From the NCBI GenBank assembly GCA_905221605.1, contig CAJNDS010000775.1, positions 1 through 17,500 on the forward strand: 17,500 bases of DNA. The letters are read 5' to 3'. Below the pieces are notes generated by a model. It ran no database searches and was not told the origin of the DNA. It saw only the letters and a list, made by a program, of their open reading frames with translations. The position numbers and the translations under genes were made by a program. The DNA is from Symbiodinium natans (taxonomy: Eukaryota; Sar; Dinophyceae; Suessiales; Symbiodiniaceae). Positions 1 to 7,267 of this stretch are shown here, in pieces; position 1 is the first letter of the stretch; each line of letters opens with the position of its first letter.

Positions 1-30
1 CTCTCTCTCTCTCCCTCTCTCTCCCTCTAT
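1..30. repeat. CT-rich simple sequence at the window edge
   Basis: The first 28 bases are almost pure CTCTCT/CCCTCT, then run into the first satellite unit. Similar pyrimidine stretches sit at the junctions of the next units (around 207-214 and 400-408), so this is probably the tail of an earlier unit cut by the window edge. Confidence 0.7.
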
Positions 31-484
31 ATGGGCGATGGAACAGGTGTCCTTTTAGATCGTTTTCTGCATCTTCAAGCGAAGAAAAGGGCACCACAAG
101 AAAACACTTAGGGTGTCCCTTTTGCTCGTTTGAAGACACAGCAAGCGATTAAAAGGGGCGCCCATTTTGGATTGGCAGCAAACCCAGCTGATGCTCATGA
201 TTTATCTCTCTCCCCATAAATGGGCGATGGAACGGGTGTCCTTTTTGGATCGTTTTCTGCATCTTCAAGCGAAGAAAAGGGACACCGCAAGAAAACACTT
301 TGTAAGGGTGCCCCTTTTGCTCGTTTCAAGACACAGAAAGCGATTAAAAGGGACGCCCGTTTTGGATCGGCAGCAAACCCAGCTGATGCTCATGATTTAT
401 CTCTGTCTATATATGGGCGATGGAACGGGTGTCCTTCCTGATCGTTTTCTGCGTCTTCAAGGGAGAAAGAAGGGCACCGCCCAA
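31..484. repeat. Tandem satellite, ~190-bp unit, 2.4 copies
   Basis: Units begin with ATGGGCGATGGAAC at 31, 220 and 413, giving periods of 189 and 193 bp; the third copy breaks off near 484. Each unit carries complementary 11-13 bp blocks in alternating orientation: in unit 1, GGTGTCCTTTT (46-56), AAAAGGGCACC (85-95), GGTGTCCCTTTT (112-123) and AAAAGGGGCGCCC (151-163). Neighbouring blocks can therefore pair. Open frames of 73-150 codons run through the array in more than one frame because the repeat lacks stops, and each just repeats the satellite in translation. I treat it as non-coding satellite DNA. Confidence 0.85.
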
Positions 485-520
485 GAAGGAAAAGTAACAT
501 CAGATATAGGGAGGGAAATT

Positions 521-755
521 GAAGAGCTCCTCTCTTTACTTAGTCATTCCCTTTCCTCTCTTCTTATCTGTTGTTTTCTTCGCTTCAAGAAGCAAAATAA
601 GGGAAAAGAGATTTCCTGAAGAGGAGGGAGGGCACCTATTGAAGAGCTCCTGTCTTTACTTAGTCATTCCCTTTCCTCTCTTATCCGTTGTTTTATTCGC
701 TTCAAAAAGCAAAATAAGCGAAAAGAGATTTCCTGAAGAGGAGGGAGGGCACCTA
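521..755. repeat. 120-bp tandem duplication
   Basis: Two adjacent copies start with GAAGAGCTCC at 521 and 641 and end with GGGCACCTAT. They differ by a few substitutions and a 3-base deletion in the second copy. Each contains a short fold-back around TTCGCTTCAAGAAGC or its variant. The block CTTCGCTTCAAG is nearly the reverse complement of CTTCAAGCGAAG in the 31-484 satellite, which hints at shared ancestry, but the similarity is short. Confidence 0.85.
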
Positions 756-1378
756 TCTGTAAAGAGCAATCGTTTAGAGGGGAACAGGAGAAGAGGAGCG
801 AGAGAGAAGGACAGAGGAGAGATACAGGGAATCCAATTTCAATAGAACAGCAAAGAAAAGAATAGAAGAGAGATGAATAGAGAAAGGGGAGAGACAAAAC
901 AAGGCGCAGAGAAGATGGCACTCTTCTTTATCTATCCTCCCTCCCTTATCTCTCCCTTCCCTCTTTCTTTTCCAGATAAGAACAATTAAAGAGGACTAAT
1001 TATGAAAAGGAGAAGAGTAAGGAAAAGAGCAGAAGAGATGGGCCGAGAAGAGGGATATGATGAAGTACGGCAAGGTCCACGTGCAACGTCTGCTTACCCT
1101 GCCACTGTTTTATCCTGCAAGTTTCTTTCTTGTTGTTCATCAGTCAAAAAGTAACAGAAAGAGAGAAGGGAAAGGGAAGTGAGAGAGGCGAGAGAACAAG
1201 GATGCCATTTTTCTGGAAGGGTACTGGAAAGAAGAGAAGAGACAGGAAGCAAGGAGACGGGGTGACAAAATAAAGCGCAAAGCTCTATCATCATTGTCAT
1301 CACACTCTTCATCTGCATGAGTCCTTTCATTGTACTGGCATAACTTCACTGCATCAATTGCATACAGCTTTCCCAGCA
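756..1378. other. Purine- and pyrimidine-rich low-complexity stretch, no gene seen
   Basis: Strand asymmetry is strong. 770-900 is mostly A/G (GAGAGAGAAGG-type), about 925-970 is mostly C/T, and 985-1060 and 1150-1260 are A/G-rich again. Open frames here (for example minus-strand 664-921 and 1094-1330) are compositional, rich in Ser/Leu/Phe or Arg/Glu. Such tracts can adopt triplex structures, but I see no mirror repeat long enough to claim one. Confidence 0.5.
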
Positions 1379-1454
1379 GCATCATCATCTTCATCATCTT
1401 CATCATCTTCATCAGCTCCTTGATCTTGTTCATCCTCATCATCTTCATCATCTA
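1379..1454. repeat. CATCTT/CATCAT microsatellite
   Basis: An imperfect trinucleotide tract of CATCATCTT units spans about 75 bases, interrupted at 1415-1430 (AGCTCCTTGATCTTG). The minus-strand reading is Met/Lys-rich low complexity and is not evidence of a gene. Confidence 0.85.
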
Positions 1455-1554
1455 GTCAGTTGTTCGCATCGTCATCATGTGTTTATGTTTTGCTGCGGTA
1501 TGCAGACCCCTGTTTCTTGAAATAGCCGCGTGCCAATATTAATTGCTTGTAACC

Positions 1555-1623
1555 GGGCCGCGGCCCACATACGCGACATACCCCGTTACAGGGGGTATGT
1601 ATCAATGGTCGCGGTTTTGCGAC
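1555..1623. repeat. Cluster of GC-rich palindromes and hairpins
   Basis: GGGCCGCGGCCC at 1555-1566 is a perfect 12-bp palindrome. CATACCCC (1577-1584) pairs with GGGGTATG (1592-1599) over a 7-base loop, and CGCGAC (1572-1577) with GTCGCG (1608-1613) around it. GTCGC (1608-1612) can instead pair with GCGAC (1619-1623). The last two pairings compete, so alternative folds are possible. There is no T-tract or gene end that would make it a terminator. Confidence 0.6.
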
Positions 1624-1646
1624 AGACCTGTTTGTTGTTGTCTGCA

Positions 1647-1803
1647 GGTTCCAAGTCTTGCTTATCGGGGGGTAAGTGTTCGTAAGTTTACAGGAGCAAA
1701 TATAAGTATCCCTGAATTTGAAACCCCCTTAAACTCTTAAAGGCTGAGTACGCGGAGTGGTTCCAAGATCTTGCTTATCGGGGGGTAAGTGTTCGTAAAT
1801 TTC
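1647..1803. repeat. Dispersed direct repeat, ~43 bp, two copies 112 bp apart
   Basis: GGTTCCAAG(A)TCTTGCTTATC followed by GGGGGGTAAGTGTTCGTAA occurs at 1647-1688 and again from 1759. The copies differ by a one-base insertion and a few substitutions near the end. The G-run plus GTAAGT resembles a splice donor, but two copies without coding sequence upstream point to a repeat. Confidence 0.75.
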
Positions 1804-1849
1804 ACCAAAAACATGACAATCTTTCCGCGGAATATGTGTCAGTAGAGCC

Positions 1850-2660
1850 GTGCCATAATTTAAATAATTCAAATATTTTAAACAATCTAATAATTTTAAA
1901 AATTTAAATCCGAAAGGGGGGGGGGGGACCACCCCCCCCTCCCCAGAATTAAATAATTAAATAATTTAAATAAGACGGGGAGGTTTCGGATTTAAATTAT
2001 TTAAATTGTTTAATCCTTAGGGGGCAGCGGGTGGCCCCCCCCCCCCTTTTCGGATTTAAATTATTGAAATTATTGAAATTATGTAAATAATTTAAATCCG
2101 TTCGAAGCCTTAAATAATTGTTTAAATTATTCAAATTATTTAAATCCCGGCCGAATTAGATAATTTAAATATTTTAAATCCGAAACCTGCCCGTCATATT
2201 CAAATTTAAATTATTTGATTCCCAGGCGATTTAAAGAATTTAAATAGTTTAAATAATGAAAAATGATTTAAATCCGAAAGGGGGGGGGACCACCCCCCCT
2301 CCCCAGAATTAAATAATTTAAAAAGTGTAAATACGACGGGGAGGTTTCGGATTTAAGTTATTTGAATTATTTAAGTCTTAGGGGGCAGGGGGGGGTGGTC
2401 CCCCCCTTTTCGGATTTAAATTATGTAAATTATTTAGAATATTTAAATTATTTAAACTATTTCAATTATTTAAATTATGTAAATTGTTGATATTATTTAC
2501 AAATTATTCACATTATTTAATTCCCGGCCGAATTAAATAACTTAAGTAATTTAAATCCGAAACCTGCCCGTCATATTTATGTTATTTAACTATTTAAATA
2601 AATTTCGATACTTAAATTCTTTAAATTATTTAAATTACTTAAGTCAATCTAATTAAGTAA
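1850..2660. repeat. Two tandem copies of a ~365-bp AT-rich element with G/C-run inverted repeats
   Basis: A background of TTTAAATTATTTAAAT carries four landmarks in fixed order, twice. Block a is CCGAAA plus a G-run (1910-1927; 2274-2288). Block b' is GACGGGGAGGTTTCGG (1974-1989; 2335-2350). Block a' is a C-run plus TTTTCGG (2035-2053; 2400-2413). Block b is CCGAAACCTGCCCGTC (2180-2195; 2557-2572). Block a is complementary to a', and b' to b with one mismatch. Spacing between copies is 361-377 bp. CCCGGCCGAATTA before block b is also shared (about 2146 and 2523). No open frame of note is present. Confidence 0.8.
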
Positions 2661-2686
2661 AAAACAATATAAACCCAAGCAAGCAC

Positions 2687-3030
2687 GAGAGCCCGGGGGG
2701 CTGGAGACTACAGTCAGAGAGCTCGGGGGCCTGCAGACTACAGCCAGACAGCCCGGAGGCCTGGTGACTACAGCGAGAGAGATTGGGGGCCTGGAGACTA
2801 CAGTCAGAGAGCTCGGAACCTGCAGACTACAGCCAGACAGCCCGGGACCCTGGTGACTACAGCGAGCCCGCGGGCCTGGAGACTCTACAGTCAGAGAGCT
2901 CGGGGCCCTGCAGACTACAGCCAGACAGCCCGGGACCCTGGTGACTACAGCGAGCCCGGGGGCCTGGAGACTCTACAGTCAGAGAGCTCGGGGGCCTGCA
3001 GACTACAGCCACAGCTCGGGGCCTACGGCC
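2687..3030. repeat. 30-bp minisatellite in trimeric higher-order units
   Basis: Monomers start CTGGAGACTA (2701), CTGCAGACTA (2731) and CTGGTGACTA (2761), then the series repeats at 2791. The three variants form a higher-order unit; the CTGGAGACT variant recurs at 2701, 2791, 2876 and 2964, spacings of 90, 85 and 88. The last unit is truncated. A plus-strand open frame (2853-3347) runs through because 30 is divisible by three; its translation is only the repeat followed by a Lys/Gly-rich tail, so I do not call it a gene. Confidence 0.9.
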
Positions 3031-3340
3031 TGCTTCGCGGGAAATCCCGTGGGAAAAGGAAGCCCTTATTTTTGAAGTCTTGCGAGATTTCTCGCGGGAT
3101 ACGTTTTAATTTCGAAGGGGATCCGAGGGAAAACCAAGGGAAGTTCAAAGGGAAGTCCAAGGGAACAGTAAAAGGAAGATTTGACTCTCACGGGAAACTG
3201 AAGGGAAACCAAAAAAAACATCAAAGGGAAACCACGGGAAAACCAGGAAAACTCAAGGGAGAGCTCGCGGGAATTTCTCCCGCCAAAATTCGCGGGAGAA
3301 AAGTTTCGCGGGAGAAAAATTCAAGGGGAATTGAATGCTT
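3031..3340. other. Purine-rich tract with recurring AAGGGAA and CGCGGGA motifs
   Basis: AAGGGAA-like words recur every 10-25 bases from about 3120 to 3250. Near the end, TCGCGGGAGAAAA appears twice (about 3290-3320) and faces the inverted CGCGGGAATTTCTCCCGC. GCGGGAAATCCCG at about 3037-3049 contains an E2F-like word (GCGGGAAA), which is likely chance in this composition. No protein-like frame is seen. Confidence 0.5.
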
Positions 3341-3660
3341 TTGTTAACGCTCGTCCCCGGACCCCCGGCTTTTTTTACAAGCCTTATGAATTAACAAAAC
3401 AAAATGTTCTTTTTTAAAAGGACTAAGAAGCGCATTTAAATATTTTAAATGAGTATTTTTGTTGCTGTTTTTTTTTATTTTTCTTGTAAGGCCTAGGCTT
3501 TCAGAATTTCAGGAAAATTGCAAAAAAAAAAACTTAAATGGTTTATTTGCTAAAAATCACAAACAAAAATCCAAAAATATAACGTACCCATGGAACTTCA
3601 TGGCCTTTCCAAATATTGAAATGCCCCTAGTTTCCTTAAAATCTATCAAAATTTAAACTA
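3341..3660. other. AT-rich spacer with A and T runs
   Basis: About 320 bases of AT-rich sequence with homopolymer runs (T9 and A9 type around 3470-3530) lie between the purine-rich tract and the first recognisable satellite unit. A 65-codon plus-strand frame (3459-3656) is Lys/Phe/Asn-rich and looks compositional. No other signal is visible. Confidence 0.5.
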
Positions 3661-4397
3661 ATATTCAAGTATTTTCCGGAAAGGGTCAGGCCCATTTAAA
3701 TAAAATAAAAAAAATAAAACTCAGTAAAACTATTGGAAAATGAATTTATTTTCCGGAAAAGTCAGGCCCATTTAAAATTTTAAAAATCCTTAAAATCCTG
3801 AAAACCCTTAAAATTTTGAAAGCCCGGACCTTTCAAAATTCTAAGGATTTCAAGGAATTTAGAAAGAGAATGAAATTATTTTCCGGAAAGAGGCAGGCCA
3901 ATTTAAAATTTTAAAAATCCTTAAAATCCTTAAAATCCTTAAAATTTTGAAAGCCCGGGCCTTCCAAAATTTTAAGGATTTTAAGGAATTTAAGGCCTTT
4001 TAAATTTCTTAAAATCCTTAAAATCCTGAAAATTTTGCAAGAAAATTAAATCATTTTCCAGAAAGAGGCAGGCCCATTTAAAATTTTAAAAATCCTTAAA
4101 ATCCTTAAAACCTTAAAATTTTGAAAGCCCGGGCCTTTTAAAATTTTAAGGATTTTAAGGAATTTAAGGCCTTTTAAATTTCTTAAAATCCTTAAAATCC
4201 TGAAAATTTTGAAAGAAAATTAAATCATTTTCCGGAAAGAGGCAGGCCCATTTAAAATTTTAAAAATCCTTAAAATCCTTAAAATCCTTAAAATTTTGAA
4301 AGCCCGGGCCTTTCAAAATTTTAATGATTTTAAGGAATTTAAGGCCTTTTAAATTTCTTAAAATCCTTAAAATCCTTAAAATTTTGAAAGAAAATTA
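3660..4397 (+). repeat. 175-bp palindromic satellite, forward arm, first block (5 copies)
   Basis: The anchor TCCGGAAAGAGGCAGGCCCA (or a variant) begins at 3675, 3752, 3882, 4057 and 4231. The first two units are degenerate (spacings 77 and 130), the later ones about 175. A full unit is: TTTTCCGGAAA anchor, TTTAAAATTTTAAA, three ATCCTTAAA 9-mers, a CCCGGG-centred dyad flanked by TTTTGAAAG/CTTTCAAAA, then a long fold-back centred on AAGGCCTT. The block ends inside a unit at GAAAGAAAATTA (4386-4397), where the GC-rich island begins. Confidence 0.92.
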
Positions 4398-4453
4398 TAT
4401 TTTAAGGGGCTGCGCCCATGGGCGGGCAGCGCACGCAGAAGCCCGGGGCGAGC

Positions 4454-4616
4454 AGTTTCTAAGCATGTTGAGGCCCCTAAACTCCCTTAAAATCTCTAAG
4501 CGTGAAGTTTCTAAGCATTTTCAGGCCCCTAAACTCCCTTCAAATCTCTAAGCGTTTGAGGCTCCGAGACTCCCTTAACGTTTCTAAGCACTTTATAAGG
4601 CCCCTAAACTCCCTTT
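4454..4616. repeat. Short tandem repeat with AGGCCCCTAAACTCCCTT
   Basis: GTTTCTAAGCAT is followed by AGGCCCCTAAACTCCCTT at 4454-4490 and again from 4506; a divergent partial copy follows (about 4546-4578), then another copy from 4580. CTCTAAGCG links the units. Spacing is irregular (52, then 74). No coding signal. Confidence 0.75.
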
Positions 4617-4639
4617 TTCCTAGCCCCGGGCTTAGACAC

Positions 4640-5030
4640 GTCGCTTATGCCCGCCCTTTGGGGGGCATCACATGCTCCTGATGCCCCCCCGCGGTCCCGC
4701 CCCGGGAGCCGCTGATGCTCCTGATGCGCGCCTGGGGGTCCCGGGCTGGACCCGCTGATGCTCATGACGCGCGCCCTCTGGGGGCCTCCGTGGCGACGCA
4801 AAAAACCACGAAAAAAAAACCGGCGGCACGCGGGGGTCGGCGGCACTGGCGTCCGGCCTAATTCTGCTTCGCAGAAGGCCAGAGGCCAGCAAGGCTATTC
4901 CCGGGACGACCCGGGCTAAAAGGTCCGCATTTGCTCGGTCCTTTGGGGACCTCGCGCTGCCCGATTTAATGGCTACCGCCAGTGCCGCCGACCCCCTCCA
5001 AGGGGGGCCAAGGCACTGTGGGCTCCGGCC
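4640..5030. repeat. GC-rich segment with hairpin and GCTGATGCTC repeats
   Basis: GGGGGGCATCA (4660-4670) and TGATGCCCCCC (4679-4689) form a perfect 11-bp stem with an 8-base loop. GCTGATGCTC(C/A)TGA(T/C)GCGCGCC occurs at 4711 and 4754, about 43 bp apart. CCCCCTCCAAGGGGG near 4992-5006 is another small hairpin. The minus-strand open frames here are Arg/Pro/Ala-rich products of GC content. Confidence 0.6.
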
Positions 5031-5034
5031 GCGG

Positions 5035-5040
<6 letters not shown>

Positions 5041-5070
<30 letters not shown>
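5041..5070. repeat. (TA)15 microsatellite
   Basis: Thirty bases of uninterrupted TA dinucleotide, followed by GATATATG. It lies inside the GC-rich island. It is a likely replication-slippage and DNA-unwinding site. Confidence 0.97.
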
Positions 5071-5072
<2 letters not shown>

Positions 5073-5146
5073 TATATGCGCAGGGCTTGGTCAGGTTGTA
5101 GAGTTCAGGGGGGCGAAACATGGAGCCCTGATGCGCAGGGAGTTGG

Positions 5147-5310
5147 GGCTAAACCCCAAATCTAAAACCGCAAACCGCAAACCGCAAACCCGAAACCCGC
5201 AACCCTGAAACCCCAAACCCCCAAACCCTAAACCCCCGTAACCAGGAGACTTGAACCTGAGGCCTCGACGTACACCCCAAACTCGAAACCACAAACCCGA
5301 ACCCCTAAAC
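5147..5310. repeat. Degenerate telomere-like repeats, C-rich strand (AAACCC/CCCTAAA)
   Basis: From 5147 to 5235 the sequence is a chain of AAACCC, AAACCGC, AAACCCC and CCCTAAACCCC words, and the motif returns at 5274-5310. One exact CCCTAAA is seen. This resembles a decayed interstitial telomeric sequence of the TTTAGGG type found in plants, many green algae and dinoflagellates. Confidence 0.65.
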
Positions 5311-5449
5311 CGCCGTGGCGGCGGAGACCATGGCGGAAGCGCCGGGCCGCCCAGTCAGGGTTTGGGATGCCGAGGAGGAGGGTTTGCAGATTTTCGGGGA
5401 TAATGGAGGGTTGAGGCAGTCGAGACCTTGCAAGGCCTAGAGTTCAGCG

Positions 5450-5463
5450 TTTAGGGTTTAGGG
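5450..5463. repeat. Two exact TTTAGGG telomere repeats, G-rich strand
   Basis: TTTAGGGTTTAGGG is followed by TTCTGG. It lies 140 bp to the right of the C-rich tract and in the opposite orientation. Two units alone could be chance, but the nearby degenerate tract makes telomeric origin plausible. Confidence 0.55.
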
Positions 5464-5554
5464 TTCTGGCAAGCAATCCAAGCTCGTGGACATTCGCCAC
5501 TTCCCAAAAATTCTGGGGGCAGGCATGCACTGGGGCCCTAAAGTCAGCTGAGAA

Positions 5555-6130
5555 GCCACATCCATGGCATGGGCCGTGGACCATGAGCCAATGGGGCCAG
5601 GAGCCATGGGTCCAGTGGGGGGGCGGGGTGCGTGGGGGGTGGGGGTGGGGGTGGAAGTGTGGAAAGGGTGGGGTGTTGGGGGTGGGGGTTGGGGGTGGGG
5701 GTGGAGCCATGGGGCCAGGAGCAAGGGGCCCATGACAAGCATGGGCGGCGGGGCGGGGTTGGGGGTGGGGGTAGCAGGGGCCAGAAAAAGAACCAGCATT
5801 GGCAGCCATGCAGCTCAAGGATGAAGAATGGGAGAGCCATGGGGGGGGGGCGGGTGCGTGGGTGGGGGGGGTAGGGGCGGAGAAGCCACCTGCTTGGGCC
5901 GTGGACCATAACCAATGGGGAGCCATGGGGCCAGGAGCCATGTGGGGGTAAGGGCGGAGGGGAGCCGTGGGGCCAGAACCCATGGGTCCATGAGGGGCAT
6001 GGGCGGCGGGGCAGGGTGCGTGAGGGGTAAGGGGTAGGGAGCTGGGTCCATGAGGGGTAGGTCAAGGGGATGGAGAGTGGGAGCATGGGCCAGAGCTTTG
6101 GATGGGGTGGAGTAGGTGGTAGGGGCAATG
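5555..6130. repeat. G-rich minisatellite with GGAGCCATGGGGCCA and GGGGGTGGGGGT words
   Basis: Recurring words are GGAGCCATGGGGCCAGGAGC, CCATGGGTCCA, GGGCCGTGGACCAT and GGGCGGCGGGGC, in shuffled order. The block 5570-5612 is repeated in changed form at 5893-5990. Runs such as GGGGGTGGGGGTGGGGGT (5638-5655 and about 5675-5702) meet the G-quadruplex pattern on the plus strand. The minus strand has Pro/His/Thr-rich frames up to 194 codons in all three phases; open in every phase means composition, not a gene. Confidence 0.8.
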
Positions 6131-6168
6131 GGTCTTCACTGACGCCGCCCCCGGCTGGGGTCGGCGGA

Positions 6169-7250
6169 AATCATTTTCCAGAAAGAGGCAGGCCCATTTA
6201 AAAATCCTTAAAATCCTATTTTAAGGATTTTAAGGAATTTAAGGCCTTTTAAATTTCTTAAAATCCTTAAAACCCTTAAAATTTTGAAAGAAAATTAAAT
6301 TATTTTCCGGAAAGAGGCAGGCCCATTTAAAATTTTAAAAATCCTTAAAATCCTTAAAATCCTTAAAATTTTTGAAAGCCCGGGCCTTTCAAAAATTTTA
6401 AGATTTTAAGGAATTTAAGGCCTTTTAAATTTCTTAAAATCCTTAAAATCCTTAAAATTTTGAAAGAAAATTAAAATATTTTCCGGAAAGAGGCAGGCCC
6501 ATTTAAAATTTTAAAAATCCTTAAAATCCTTAAAATCCTTAAATTTTGAAAGCCCGGGCCTTTTAAAATTTTTAAGGATTTTAAGGAATTTAAGGCCTTT
6601 TAAATTTCTTAAAATCCTTAAAATCCTTAAAAATTTGAAAGAAAATTAAATCATTTTCCGGAAAGAGGCAGGCCCATTTAAAATTTTAAAAATCCTTAAA
6701 ATCCTGAAAATCCTTAAAATTTTGAAAGCTCGGACCTTTCAAAATTTTAAGGATTTTTTTAAGGAATTTAAGGCCTTTTAAATTCTTAAAACCCTTAAAA
6801 TTTTGAAAGAGAATTAAATTATTTTCCGGAAAGAGGCAGGCCCATTTAAAATTTTAAAAATCCTTAAAATCCTTAAAATCCTTAAAATTTTGAAAGCCCG
6901 GGCCCTTTAAAATTTTAAGGATTTTAAGGAATTTAAGGCCTTTTAAATTTCTTAAAATCCTTAAAATCCTTAAAATTTTGAAAGAAAATTAAATTATTTT
7001 CCGGAAAGAGGCAGGCCCATTTAAAACTTTAAAAATCCTTAAAATCCTTAAAATCCTTAAAATCCTTAAAATTTTGAAAGGTTGGGGCTTTCAAAATTTT
7101 AAGGATTTTAAGGAATTTAAGGCCTTTTAAATTTCTTAAAATCCTTAAAATCCTTAAAATTTTGAAATAAAATTAAAATATATTCCGGAAAGAGTCAGGC
7201 CCATTTAAAATTTTAAAAATCCTTAAAATCCTTAAAATCCTTAAAATTTT
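6169..7250 (+). repeat. 175-bp palindromic satellite, forward arm, second block (7 copies)
   Basis: Anchors begin at 6177, 6306, 6482, 6657, 6825, 7000 and 7184, spacings of 129, 176, 175, 168, 175 and 184. The first unit has lost about 46 bp including the CCCGGG dyad. The first anchor reads TCCAGAAAGAGG like the unit at 4057, and the inverted copy at 7679 carries the same variant. Unit order is as in the block at 3660. Confidence 0.93.
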
Positions 7251-7267
7251 GAAAGCCCCAACCTTTC
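7251..7267. repeat. Inversion axis of the satellite array
   Basis: GAAAGCCCCAACCTTTC is the degenerate CCCGGG dyad of one unit. Left of it all anchors read CCGGAAAGAGGCAGGCCC; right of it all read GGGCCTGCCTCTTTCCGG. The midpoint of the nearest opposed anchors (7184 and 7334) is 7259, the centre of this dyad, so array symmetry and unit symmetry coincide. Confidence 0.85.

Larger units (their letters stand above)
4398..6168. mobile_element. GC-rich 1771-bp island inserted in the satellite
   Basis: The satellite stops in mid-unit after GAAAGAAAATTA and resumes at 6169 with AATCATTTTCC, the sequence expected next. The anchors flanking the island are at 4231 and 6177; subtracting 1771 leaves 175, the normal period, so removal restores the array without loss. 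Only a 1-base duplication is possible at the junction. Both ends carry GC-rich hairpins (4409-4430 and 6143-6166). Inside are short repeats, telomere-like tracts, (TA)15 and a G-rich minisatellite. No transposase-like frame, long terminal inverted repeat or poly-A tail is visible. It may be a non-autonomous element, captured chromosomal DNA, or filler DNA from break repair; the class is unknown. Confidence 0.5.

Noticed and set aside
155-180. Relic dinoflagellate spliced leader (GCCCATTTTGG word)
   Set aside because: Only about 11 bases resemble the leader, the flanks do not, and the second satellite copy has CCCGTTTTGG. Chance.
167-845. Plus-strand frames of 150 and 108 codons
   Set aside because: They translate the ~190-bp satellite and the 120-bp duplication; identical peptides recur with the repeat.
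2687-3030. CRISPR-like array
   Set aside because: Monomers are contiguous with no unique spacers, and the context is eukaryotic.
3037-3044. E2F binding site (GCGGGAAA)
   Set aside because: It lies in a tract full of GGGAA and CGCGGGA words with no gene nearby; expected from composition.
2853-3347. 164-codon plus-strand frame
   Set aside because: It starts inside the 30-bp minisatellite, whose length is a multiple of three, and continues through a Lys/Gly-rich purine tract. No protein-like segment.
5235-5275. tRNA 3' half on the minus strand (GGTTCAAGTCTCC, B-box-like)
   Set aside because: The TTCAAGT loop lacks a matching 5-bp stem, and no acceptor, D or anticodon arm can be found upstream.
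5444-6128. Long Pro/His-rich minus-strand frames (up to 194 codons)
   Set aside because: All three minus phases are open because the DNA is a G-rich minisatellite without stop words; the translation follows the repeat.
4398-6168. Helitron or LTR element
   Set aside because: There is no 5' TC / 3' CTRR end at an A-T target, no long terminal repeats, no primer-binding site and no Rep/helicase or reverse-transcriptase frame.
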